NCBI GenBank assembly: GCA_002424605.1
Contig: DIKQ01000006.1
Location: 1-62,676 of the forward strand
Direction: 5' to 3'
DNA length: 62,676 bases
Origin: Cloacimonetes bacterium UBA5614
GTDB lineage: Bacteria; Cloacimonadota; Cloacimonadia; Cloacimonadales; Cloacimonadaceae
The notes below the pieces were generated by a model, which saw only the letters and a list, made by a program, of their open reading frames with translations, searched no databases and was not told the origin of the DNA. Of this stretch, positions 51,957 to 59,988 are shown piece after piece. Each line of letters opens with the position of its first letter. The first letter of the stretch is position 1. Both the position numbers and the translations under genes were made by a program.

Positions 51957-52753
51957 TTCTGCACTATCTGCAAACCAGTCCGATAGCCCAGGCCCTTGCT
52001 GCAACTCTGTTTACCTGGTTTATGACCTCCCTGGGCGCTTCTATGGTCTTCTTTTTCAGGTCTGTGAAAACCGGCGTTCTGGACTTCATGCTTGGTTTTG
52101 CCGCCGGAGTTATGATTGCCGCCAGTTTCTGGTCACTGCTCAATCCTGCCATAGAAATGTCTGGAGGAAGCTGGGTTCCGGCTCTCATCGGTTTTTTGCT
52201 GGGAGGAGCTTTCCTGAGGCTTGTGGACATGATTTTACCGCATTTGCACATTGGCAACGATTTGTCGGAAAGCGAAGGCATCAAGACTCCCTGGGGCAAA
52301 AGCACCTTGCTGTTTTTAGCGGTAACTCTGCATAACTTTCCGGAAGGGCTGGCAGTAGGAGTAGGCTTCGGCGCCGTTGCTTCAGGACTGCCTTCCGCCT
52401 CTCTGGCAGGAGCCATAGCCCTGGCTATCGGAATCGGTATCCAGAACCTTCCCGAAGGCGCAGCAGTATCCATTCCGCTCAGGCGGGAAGGCATGTCGCC
52501 CGGCAAAAGCTTTTTCTGGGGACAGTTCAGCGGCATGGTGGAGCCGGTAGCCGGCGTTCTGGGAGCGGCCCTTGTATTGGTAGCCGTTCCGATTTTACCC
52601 TATGCCCTGGCTTTTGCAGCCGGAGCCATGATTTATGTGGTGTCCGAAGAAGTCATCCCCGAATCCCAGAAAGGTCAGTACAGCCATCTTTCCACTATCG
52701 GCGTTATGCTCGGTTTCGCGGTAATGATGGTCCTTGACGTAGCCTTAGGCTAA
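51953..52753 (+). CDS. ZIP-family divalent metal transporter
   Basis: 266 aa with about eight membrane helices. The metal-transport motifs HNFPEGLAVGVGFG (helix IV, near residue 125) and IQNLPEGAAVSIPL (helix V) are conserved. It imports zinc, iron or manganese. The loop between helices III and IV lacks the usual His run. It starts in a 4-bp overlap with the hybrid kinase, which suggests linked expression. The palindromic element after its stop may serve as its transcript end. Confidence 0.93.
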   Translation: MILHYLQTSPIAQALAATLFTWFMTSLGASMVFFFRSVKTGVLDFMLGFAAGVMIAASFWSLLNPAIEMSGGSWVPALIGFLLGGAFLRLVDMILPHLHIGNDLSESEGIKTPWGKSTLLFLAVTLHNFPEGLAVGVGFGAVASGLPSASLAGAIALAIGIGIQNLPEGAAVSIPLRREGMSPGKSFFWGQFSGMVEPVAGVLGAALVLVAVPILPYALAFAAGAMIYVVSEEVIPESQKGQYSHLSTIGVMLGFAVMMVLDVALG

Positions 52754-52779
52754 ACATTCCCCCTGCCTGCTTCCTGCTC

Positions 52780-52889
52780 GATTATCTCTTGTTATCCTCT
52801 TGATATCCTCTCGGTATCCAGTCGGATTTCACCCGACTGGATACCGACTGGATACCGACTGGTTATCGAGAGGACATTGACCTGAAAGC
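52780..52889. repeat. 11-bp-unit palindromic element, copy D
   Basis: Ten consecutive 11-bp units, all starting with G: GATTATCTCTT, GTTATCCTCTT, GATATCCTCTC, GGTATCCAGTC, GGATTTCACCC, GACTGGATACC (twice), GACTGGTTATC, GAGAGGACATT, GACCTGAAAGC. The central palindrome (52813-52825 with 52833-52845) is perfect. Matching TCCTCTCG on the left (52806-52813) to CGAGAGGA on the right (52866-52873) shows that the right arm carries two extra units. It lies between the convergent ZIP and lpxA genes. Confidence 0.8.
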
Positions 52890-52896
52890 AAGGAGA

Positions 52897-52940
52897 AAGA
52901 AAAAGCTGTCAAACCGGCGAAGTTCCGGATTTAACAGCTT
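52897..52940 (-). terminator. Rho-independent terminator of the lpx operon
   Basis: On the minus strand AAGCTGTTAAATCCGG pairs with CCGGTTTGACAGCTT (one mismatch), followed by TTTTTCTTT. Confidence 0.85.
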
Positions 52941-52993
52941 ATGTTAATTGTTTTTCAAAGAGTTGCGGGGAAGGTGACTGTGCCGGGGTTAGG

Positions 52994-53767
52994 TCAGGTG
53001 GAAAGACCCCGTTCACAATTCAGGACAAAATCGTAGAAAATCTGCTGTTCAGGGCTCAATTCGCCCAACTTTTCCACTTCAGCTTTTGCCTGGGATGTGT
53101 TCAGCCTGCTTTCATAAAACAGTTTGTAAACCCTCTTGATGCCGGCAATGGTATCGGATGAAAAGCCCTTGCGCATCAGGCCTACACTGTTAAGCCCGAC
53201 TGTTTCATAAGGGTTGCCCTGTCCGCGTGTGTAGGGAGCGATGTCTTTTTTAATGGCGGAAGCGCCTCCCACAAAGGCATGGGTTCCGATTTTCACAAAC
53301 TGGTGCATGGCAGAAAGACCGCCCAGAATGGCGTAATCGTGGATATGAACATGCCCGGCAAGATTGACCGCATTGGCAATGACTATGTGGCTGCCCACCT
53401 GGCAGTTATGAGCAATGTGGGCATACGCCATAATGAGGTTGTGGCTGCCCACCACGGTTGCTTCCTCTGTCTGGTTGGAGCGGTTGATGGTAACGAATTC
53501 CCTGATGGTGTTGTGGCTGCCGATTACCAGAAAGGTCTCCTCCCCGGAGAACTTCAGGTCCTGCGGGTCTGTGCCTATGACAGCATAAGGAGAGATTTTG
53601 TTGTCTGAGCCAAGTGTGGTATTTTTGCCGATAACCACATTGGAAATCAGGTGGTTTCTATCACCCAGGATAACGTTGGGTCCGATGAGACAGTAAGGTC
53701 CTATTTCGCAGTCCCCGCCAATCTTGGCGGTGGGGTCAATAATCGCTGTGGGATGAATAACGCTCAT
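52994..53767 (-). CDS. lpxA: UDP-N-acetylglucosamine acyltransferase
   Basis: 257 aa. Left-handed beta-helix built of hexapeptide repeats (IHPTAIIDPTAKIGGDCEIGPYC type) and a helical C-terminus; MAYAHIAHNCQVG contains the catalytic His. It performs the first acylation of lipid A synthesis. It is the last gene of the skp-lpxD-lpxC/fabZ-lpxA operon, starting 2 bp after the fused gene, and is followed by a terminator. lpxB and lpxK are not in the window. Confidence 0.95.
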   Translation of the reverse strand: MSVIHPTAIIDPTAKIGGDCEIGPYCLIGPNVILGDRNHLISNVVIGKNTTLGSDNKISPYAVIGTDPQDLKFSGEETFLVIGSHNTIREFVTINRSNQTEEATVVGSHNLIMAYAHIAHNCQVGSHIVIANAVNLAGHVHIHDYAILGGLSAMHQFVKIGTHAFVGGASAIKKDIAPYTRGQGNPYETVGLNSVGLMRKGFSSDTIAGIKRVYKLFYESRLNTSQAKAEVEKLGELSPEQQIFYDFVLNCERGLST

Positions 53768-53769
53768 GC

Positions 53770-55161
53770 TTATTTCTCCATAATTCTCGCCAGGAAGTCG
53801 CCTTCGCAGACTTTTTCAGAGCCAATATAAGCTTCACCGTGCATTTTGGCAACGGATTTTTTCAGGGAAATTGCGGTCATTTCGTATCTCAAGGTATCGC
53901 CGGGCAGGACAGGCCTGCGGAATTTCACTCCGTCTATGGCAGCAAAATACGCCACATATTTGGTAGGGTCTTCCAGCTGGTTCAGGAGCATGATACCGCC
54001 TGTCTGGGCCATGCCTTCCACTATCAGAACTCCCGGCATAATCGGATGCCCCGGAAAGTGTCCCTGGAAAAACTGTTCGTTGATGGTGACGTTCTTGATG
54101 CCAACAATCTTTTCATCCGGAATGAAATCAATGATTTTGTCCACCAGCAGGAAAGGATAGCGGTGAGGAAGGATACGCATAATGGCATTGGTGTCAAAGA
54201 CCACTTCCTTGTCGCGTTTCTTCTGGTATATCTTCTGCAGTTCATTTTTTTTCTGGAGGGTGCGTAGTTTCTTCACCAGTTCCACATTGGTCTTATGCCC
54301 GGAACGCGCAGCCAAAATGTGACCCTTGATAGGCATGCCCAGCAGAGCTATGTCTCCCAGCAGGTCAACCACTTTGTGCCGGACAAATTCGTTGTGATAG
54401 CGCAGGGGATGGCTGTTCAGAATTCCTTCGGAGGAGACCGTTACGGGCTGATGGTAGCCAAAAACATCCTGCAGATGCTTTAGCTCCTCATCACTCATAT
54501 CAGGCTCGGCAATTACCAGAGCGTTTTCCAGTGAGCCGCCCTTGATGAGCCCCATTTCCTTGAGCTGCAGTATTTCCTTGATAAAGCAGAAAGTGCGTGC
54601 CCCCGCAAATTCCTTTTCGTAGGATTCCAGGCTGGGCAGCCAGGTGTATTGCGTGCCAAGATAGGGATGTTTGTAATCAATCAGGAAGGTTACCTTGAGC
54701 TCGCTGGAAGGCAGGATGACGATATCCACGTTTTCTGCTTCTGCGGAGAAGCTGATGGGTTCTTCAAACTCAAAATATACCCTGGGAGAATCCTGTTCCA
54801 CCACACCGGCAGTCTTCAGCAGATTCAGGAAACAAATCGGGCTTCCATCGGCGACAGGCGCTTCCGGTCCGTCAATTTCTATGCGGATATTGTCAATATT
54901 CAGACCTTTAATAGCTGAGAGAACATGCTCAATCGTACCAACTGAAGCGTTTTTAATACCGATTGTAGTTCCGCGGGAGATGTCCACCACATGGTCGATA
55001 TCGGCAGGGATTTCCGGTTTGTCAGGTAAGTCTATCCTGATAAAGATGATGCCGTCATCCTTGCCTGCAGGCCTGAACCTGATAGTGGTAATCTCGCCGG
55101 AATGCAGGCCTATACCGGTATAGGATACTTCTCCGCGTATGGTATGCTTATTCTCAGTCAT
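53770..55161 (-). CDS. lpxC-fabZ: Fused LpxC deacetylase / FabZ dehydratase
   Basis: 463 aa bifunctional protein. Residues about 1-300 are UDP-3-O-acyl-GlcNAc deacetylase LpxC (start GEVSYTGIGLHSGE; zinc ligands in IEHVLSAI and HKVVDLLGD; catalytic HILAARSGHKTN). Residues about 320-463 are 3-hydroxyacyl-ACP dehydratase FabZ (HRYPFLLVDKI, then FQGHFPGHPIMPGVLIVEGMAQ). The fusion is known from Bacteroidota and relatives. It joins lipid A deacetylation and fatty acid dehydration, which compete for the same hydroxyacyl pool. Confidence 0.96.
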   Translation of the reverse strand: MTENKHTIRGEVSYTGIGLHSGEITTIRFRPAGKDDGIIFIRIDLPDKPEIPADIDHVVDISRGTTIGIKNASVGTIEHVLSAIKGLNIDNIRIEIDGPEAPVADGSPICFLNLLKTAGVVEQDSPRVYFEFEEPISFSAEAENVDIVILPSSELKVTFLIDYKHPYLGTQYTWLPSLESYEKEFAGARTFCFIKEILQLKEMGLIKGGSLENALVIAEPDMSDEELKHLQDVFGYHQPVTVSSEGILNSHPLRYHNEFVRHKVVDLLGDIALLGMPIKGHILAARSGHKTNVELVKKLRTLQKKNELQKIYQKKRDKEVVFDTNAIMRILPHRYPFLLVDKIIDFIPDEKIVGIKNVTINEQFFQGHFPGHPIMPGVLIVEGMAQTGGIMLLNQLEDPTKYVAYFAAIDGVKFRRPVLPGDTLRYEMTAISLKKSVAKMHGEAYIGSEKVCEGDFLARIMEK

Positions 55162-55164
55162 TAA

Positions 55165-56211
55165 TTACTCCCGCTCGCGTTCTTTTTTTAGTTTTGAATA
55201 AAATTTATAGATTTCAGGAAGACTGCCCAAAGCAGCCATGATTTTTTTCATAAGCATGGCATCCCTGGCAGGATAACCCAGATACTGCTTTCCGGAAGGC
55301 AGGTCATTAGCTACTCCAGACTGGGCTCCCACTTTTGCGCCGTCTCCAATGGTCAGGTGTCCTGCCAGCCCTACCTGCCCGGCAAGATACACATAATCTC
55401 CCAGATTGGAGCTTCCTGCCATGCCGACCTGGGCGCAGATTATGCAATGCTTGCCGATTACGCAATTGTGGCCTATCTGGACAAGATTGTCAATTTTGGT
55501 GCCTTCACCTATCACGGTCGGTCCTATGGTGCCGCGGTCAATGGTGGAATTGGCGCCGATTTCCACATGGTTTTGTATCACAACATGGCCAATCTGGGGT
55601 ATTTTTTGCTGGATGCCGTTAAGCGGAAGATAGCCGAAGCCATCTGAACCAATTACGCAGCCGGAGTGAATCGTCACATAATCGCCGATGATTGTATCAC
55701 TGTAAACCGAAACATTGGGATATAGACAACAATGCTGTCCAAGGGAGGAATCATCCCCGACAAAAGAGAATGCGCCAATTGTGGTGTATTCCCCGAGACG
55801 GACGTTGTCTCCTATCACGCAGTAAGCTCCGATATTGACCTTTTCCGGCAGGCTCACGCCTTTTCCGATCACAGCAGTAGGATGGATTGCCGAGATGAAA
55901 TCACCTTTCTCAGTTTCCAGCCAGAAGTGCATCAGAATCAAAACAGAGTGGTAGGCGTTCTCAGTAAAAATCAGGTTGGAGGTATTGTCCTGGAAATCAT
56001 CCCTGAATCTGTTACTGACAAGCTTTAGCCCTGCTCCGGATTCAAGTGCCAAAGCCAGGAATTTTTCATTATCTACAAAGATGATGGATTGTGGACCCGC
56101 TGTCTTGGGGTCGGCGATGTTGTTTAGGACTGCCTCGTTTTTAAAGACAGCTTCGCCTTTGATAATCCTATGGATTGCTTCAGGTGTCAACTGCTGTTTG
56201 AATATCTTCAT
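55165..56211 (-). CDS. lpxD: UDP-3-O-(3-hydroxyacyl)glucosamine N-acyltransferase
   Basis: 348 aa. N-terminal uridine-binding domain (about residues 1-100), then a hexapeptide-repeat beta-helix with GSDGFGYLP and VQIGHNCVIG (catalytic His), and a short helical C-terminus. Third step of lipid A synthesis. The frame opens at 56286, but the ATG at 56211 begins MKIFKQQLTPEAI, the normal family start, one base after the skp stop. No strong ribosome site is visible; translation is probably coupled to skp. Confidence 0.94.
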   Translation of the reverse strand: MKIFKQQLTPEAIHRIIKGEAVFKNEAVLNNIADPKTAGPQSIIFVDNEKFLALALESGAGLKLVSNRFRDDFQDNTSNLIFTENAYHSVLILMHFWLETEKGDFISAIHPTAVIGKGVSLPEKVNIGAYCVIGDNVRLGEYTTIGAFSFVGDDSSLGQHCCLYPNVSVYSDTIIGDYVTIHSGCVIGSDGFGYLPLNGIQQKIPQIGHVVIQNHVEIGANSTIDRGTIGPTVIGEGTKIDNLVQIGHNCVIGKHCIICAQVGMAGSSNLGDYVYLAGQVGLAGHLTIGDGAKVGAQSGVANDLPSGKQYLGYPARDAMLMKKIMAALGSLPEIYKFYSKLKKERERE

Positions 56212-56212
56212 A

Positions 56213-56833
56213 CTATTTCTTGGGTTCCGGTTCAAATTCCTTTTTATCCTGGAAGGGGTCAAAGCCGCCCTGTTGCTGCTTATCAAGCTCTTCCTTGGGT
56301 TTGTCCTGACCCGGCTGGATTTTATCTTTATTCAGCTCTGCCAGAACCTGGTCGGTTATATCCATGCTGGGCACAGCATACAATACTGTTCCCATGCTGA
56401 CATCCAGCACCAGAGTGTATCTCTCGTCTTCGGAAATCTTTTTGATAACATCGTTGATTTTCTTGGTCAGGGGTTCAATCAGCTCTTTGTAACGCTGTTC
56501 AGCCCGACCGCCATCACCGAAATACTCTTCCAGTTTCTGTCCGGCTTCAGCTTTTTTTGCATCTATTCTGGCCTGGGCATCGCGTTTGGCAGCTTCGTTT
56601 TTGGTTAATTTATCAATCTCAAAATTGCGTTCCATCATTTTGATTTCTTCATTCAAAGCCCTTATCTGGTTCATCCAGCCTGTACGGTCCAAATCATAAA
56701 CTCTGGCAATTTCAGCAGCTTCAGCGCTGCCGGCGAGGATTCTATCAGTATTGACATAGCCGATTTTTACCTGTTGTGAGAAAGCTAAGCAGATTACTGC
56801 AAGTAATATAATTGTTAATAGTATGCGTTTCAT
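56213..56833 (-). CDS. skp: OmpH/Skp-family periplasmic chaperone
   Basis: 206 aa. Signal peptide (MKRILLTIILLAVICLAFS), then the OmpH start KIGYVNTDRIL, a long charged coiled coil (about residues 45-125) and a disordered Pro/Glu/Lys tail. It escorts outer-membrane proteins through the periplasm. First gene of the lipid A operon; AGGAGA precedes the ATG. The tail of about 45 residues is longer than in classical Skp. Confidence 0.92.
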   Translation of the reverse strand: MKRILLTIILLAVICLAFSQQVKIGYVNTDRILAGSAEAAEIARVYDLDRTGWMNQIRALNEEIKMMERNFEIDKLTKNEAAKRDAQARIDAKKAEAGQKLEEYFGDGGRAEQRYKELIEPLTKKINDVIKKISEDERYTLVLDVSMGTVLYAVPSMDITDQVLAELNKDKIQPGQDKPKEELDKQQQGGFDPFQDKKEFEPEPKK

Positions 56834-56874
56834 TGGTTCTCCTACGTTCTTGACATATTTATCATTGAGTTTTC

Positions 56875-56903
56875 ATTTTTTAAGATACACAGCTATAAGT
56901 CAA
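56875..56903 (-). promoter_or_regulatory. Candidate promoter of the skp-lpx operon
   Basis: Minus-strand TTGACT (56903-56898) with an A/T-rich -10 (TAAAAA or AAAAAT) 15-17 bp downstream, about 45 bases before the skp ATG. Confidence 0.4.
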
Positions 56904-56949
56904 TAGAATTATCTCAAACTGACATACCTTACCCACAAAAAACCTCAGC

Positions 56950-56987
56950 TATTAAAACAAACAGACTGCCGAAAATCCGACAGTCTG
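56950..56987 (-). terminator. Rho-independent terminator of gcvPA-gcvPB
   Basis: Minus-strand stem CAGACTGTCGG with CCGGCAGTCTG-like complement (one bulge), followed by TTTGTTTT. It separates the gcv pair from the skp promoter. Confidence 0.8.
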
Positions 56988-57002
56988 CTTATCCGATATA
57001 TT

Positions 57003-58460
57003 TTACAGGGGAAACTTGATATCCAGTTGTTTTACGGCTCTCACATCGTCCACCCTGCGTACAGGAGTGGTCAACGGCGCTTGGTGCAAAGTATCCGGAT
57101 TACTCTCAGCTTCCTTGGCAATCTGAATCATAGCTTCGGCAAATGCATCCAGGCTCTGGAGGCTTTCTGTCTCTGTAGGCTCTATCATCATCGCTTCCGG
57201 CACAATCAGCGGGAAATAAATCGTGGGAGCATGAAACCCTTTGTCCAAAAGTCGCTTGGCTATGTCAAGGGTTGATACTCCAGTTTGCTTCTTCTGCTTG
57301 GTGCCGTCTGCCACAAACTCGTGCATGCAGTGCTCCAGATGCTCTACATGATAATAGGGAGACAGCCTGTATTTCAGATAGTTGGCGTTTATTATGGCAT
57401 TCTCAGATACTTTTCTGAGTCCATCAGCTCCCAGCATTTTGATATACACATATGCTCTCAGCATTACTGCAAAGTTACCGTAGTAAGTATGCACTTTGCT
57501 GATGGCTGTATCCGCATGGCTTTCGTCCAGGAAATACCCTTCAGAGTTTTTGCTGACAATAGGTGCTGGAAGGAACTTCACCAGCTTATCAACCACACCT
57601 ACGGGTCCTGCTCCTGGTCCGCCACCACCATGAGGGGTGGTGAAAGTCTTGTGCAGGTTAAAGTGCATAACGTCAAAGCCGATTTTCCCGGGTTTCACGA
57701 TGCCCATCAAAGCGTTTAGATTAGCTCCGTCCATGTACATAAGACCATCTACGGAATGGATAATCTCAGCTATCTGTTCCACCTGGGATTCAAACAAACC
57801 CAATGTGTTGGGGTTGGTCAGCATGAATCCTGCTGTATCTGCGTCCACTATTTCCCTGAGGTGTTCAGTATCAACTCTTCCATCCGGTTTGGATTTCAGC
57901 TCCACAACCTCAAAACCTGCCAGGGTGCAACTGGCTGGATTGGTGCCATGTGCGCTATCCGGCATGATTATCTTGGTTTTATGGTGATTGCCTTTTGCGA
58001 TATGATAGGCGTGCATAATCTTCAGTCCCGTAAACTCACCATGAGCCCCTGCAACCGGTTGCAGGGTTACCTGTGCCATTCCGGCAATCTCGCTCAGGTC
58101 TTTCTGAAGTTCATACATAATCTCCAAGGCTCCCTGAAGTGTCTCCAGGGGCTGGTATGGGTGAATATTGGCAAAGCAGGTGTGCCGGGCTATTGTCTCA
58201 TGCACTTTGGGATTGTATTTCATCGTGCAGGAACCCAGTGGATAGAGCCCTTTCTCAATAAAATGGTTCTTATGGCTCAGTTCGATGAAGTGGCGCATCA
58301 CGTCCAGTTCGCTGCATTCCGGCAGCCTTGCCGCTTCCTTTCTGAGGAATTTCTTGTATTTATCAGGAATTGCGGCATTGAAGGATGCCGGCAAATCACA
58401 TTTAGGCAGCGTATAGCCTTTGCGGTCGGGACTGCTGAGTTCAAATATAGTCTTAGACAT
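57003..58460 (-). CDS. gcvPB: Glycine dehydrogenase (decarboxylating) subunit 2
   Basis: 485 aa. The pyridoxal-phosphate lysine lies in NLHKTFTTPHGGGGPG near residue 273, after PDSAHGTNPAS near 170. With subunit 1 it forms the P-protein, which decarboxylates glycine and loads the aminomethyl group on the H-protein. The start overlaps the end of gcvPA by 8 bp. gcvT and gcvH are not adjacent, so the rest of the complex must lie elsewhere. Confidence 0.96.
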   Translation of the reverse strand: MSKTIFELSSPDRKGYTLPKCDLPASFNAAIPDKYKKFLRKEAARLPECSELDVMRHFIELSHKNHFIEKGLYPLGSCTMKYNPKVHETIARHTCFANIHPYQPLETLQGALEIMYELQKDLSEIAGMAQVTLQPVAGAHGEFTGLKIMHAYHIAKGNHHKTKIIMPDSAHGTNPASCTLAGFEVVELKSKPDGRVDTEHLREIVDADTAGFMLTNPNTLGLFESQVEQIAEIIHSVDGLMYMDGANLNALMGIVKPGKIGFDVMHFNLHKTFTTPHGGGGPGAGPVGVVDKLVKFLPAPIVSKNSEGYFLDESHADTAISKVHTYYGNFAVMLRAYVYIKMLGADGLRKVSENAIINANYLKYRLSPYYHVEHLEHCMHEFVADGTKQKKQTGVSTLDIAKRLLDKGFHAPTIYFPLIVPEAMMIEPTETESLQSLDAFAEAMIQIAKEAESNPDTLHQAPLTTPVRRVDDVRAVKQLDIKFPL

Positions 58461-59799
58461 TTGTCACCTCCCCGAGTGCTTTTACAAATGCATCCAAATC
58501 CGCGATGCTCTTCTTTTCAGTAACGGCTATCATCAACTGGTTGGCATTGCCATATACGGACATATCAAGGCCGGGATATATTCCTCTGGGAAGCAATTTA
58601 CCGATTATTTCCTTTGCCGGTAAGGGTGTCTGGACAACGAATTCCTTGAAAAAAGCTGCTTCGGGATAGGCCATGCTAAAGCCCGGAAGTGTGCATATCT
58701 CGTCTGCCAGGTAATGCGCTTTGCGAACGCAATGCATTGCCACTTCCTGCAAGCCCTTTTTTCCGATAAGACTCATATAGACTGTTGCTGCAAGTGCGCA
58801 GAGAGCTTCGTTGGAGCAGATGTTGCTGGTGGCTTTGTCGCGGCGAATGTGCTGTTCTCTGGCCTGCAGGGTCAGAGCATATGCTTTTTTGCCTTCTACG
58901 TCCAATGTTCCGCCTACAATGCGTCCCGGCATGGAGCGCGCCATATCCAGCTTGCTGGCAAAGAAACCGAACAGGGGGCCACCCATGTTCAGGGAATTGC
59001 CCAGTGCCTGGCCTTCGCCCACCACGATGTCTGCATTGTATTCAGACGGGGCGTTGAAGATAGCGAGGCTAATGGGGTCAACGGCTGCTATCAGAAGGCA
59101 CTTCTCATTTGCATGGACTATTTTATCAATCTCAAACGCCTCTTCCAGGTTGCCGTAGAAATTCGGGGTCTGGATTACCACGCAGGAGGTTTTATCGTCA
59201 ATGGCTGCTTTCAGGGCCTCCAGATCAGTGAGGCCGTCTTTGGCCGGCACTGTGACAAGCTCGATACCTATGCCTTCAGTATAGCATTTTATCACTTTCA
59301 GAAACTCCGGATGCAAGGTTCCCGACAGCACAGCCTTCATCAGACGGTTTTTCCTGACGGACATCAGGATGGCTTCCGCAGCTGCTGAAGCGCCGTCATA
59401 CATACTGGCATTGGCGATTTCCATTCCTGTCAGTTCACAAATCATGGTCTGGAATTCATAAATGTACTGCAATGTCCCCTGGCTCACTTCTGCCTGGTAT
59501 GGTGTATAGGCAGTCATAAATTCCGGTCTGCTGATAATTGCTTCCACCGCAGAGGGGATAAAATGGTCATAAATTCCTGCGCCCAGGAAAGAATTGGCAG
59601 TCTGAACACACATATTTTTACAGGTCTTCTCACTGATTTTTCTGAGGATTTCCAGTTCAGACAACGGTGGGTCAAGCTTCAGCGGTTCACTGAGCCTGAG
59701 TTTTTCCGGGATTGCCCGGATCAGTTCTTCAAAATCGGTTACTCCAATAGCTTGCAGCATCTGCTGCCGTTCATAATCTGTGGTTGATATATACGGCAT
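58453..59799 (-). CDS. gcvPA: Glycine dehydrogenase (decarboxylating) subunit 1
   Basis: 448 aa. Start MPYISTTDYERQQML, then FLGAGIYDHFIPSAV and YTPYQAEVSQGTLQ, all typical of the small-type P-protein N-terminal half. It pairs with subunit 2 downstream. The ATG at 59799 follows AAGGAG; the frame opens two codons earlier at a GTG inside that ribosome site. Confidence 0.96.
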   Translation of the reverse strand: MPYISTTDYERQQMLQAIGVTDFEELIRAIPEKLRLSEPLKLDPPLSELEILRKISEKTCKNMCVQTANSFLGAGIYDHFIPSAVEAIISRPEFMTAYTPYQAEVSQGTLQYIYEFQTMICELTGMEIANASMYDGASAAAEAILMSVRKNRLMKAVLSGTLHPEFLKVIKCYTEGIGIELVTVPAKDGLTDLEALKAAIDDKTSCVVIQTPNFYGNLEEAFEIDKIVHANEKCLLIAAVDPISLAIFNAPSEYNADIVVGEGQALGNSLNMGGPLFGFFASKLDMARSMPGRIVGGTLDVEGKKAYALTLQAREQHIRRDKATSNICSNEALCALAATVYMSLIGKKGLQEVAMHCVRKAHYLADEICTLPGFSMAYPEAAFFKEFVVQTPLPAKEIIGKLLPRGIYPGLDMSVYGNANQLMIAVTEKKSIADLDAFVKALGEVTNV

Positions 59800-59831
59800 G
59801 AACACTCCTTCTGCAGATTATTTTTTTTATC

Positions 59832-59860
59832 CTTAAATTCGCCCTTTTCTATTCTGTCAA
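59832..59860 (-). promoter_or_regulatory. Candidate promoter of gcvPA-gcvPB
   Basis: Minus-strand TTGACA (59860-59855), a 17-bp spacer and TTTAAG (59837-59832), about 30 bases before the gcvPA ATG. No glycine riboswitch is seen in this short leader. Confidence 0.5.
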
Positions 59861-59988
59861 TGCAATTATGAATCTGACTATCCAGATACGATTTTTCTTT
59901 ACGTTTTCTGCCCTTTTCTGTAGTGGTTCAAAATGAAACTCTCGGATGTAAAAAACAGAGACTAATAGAAAACACCAAGGAGGATATC

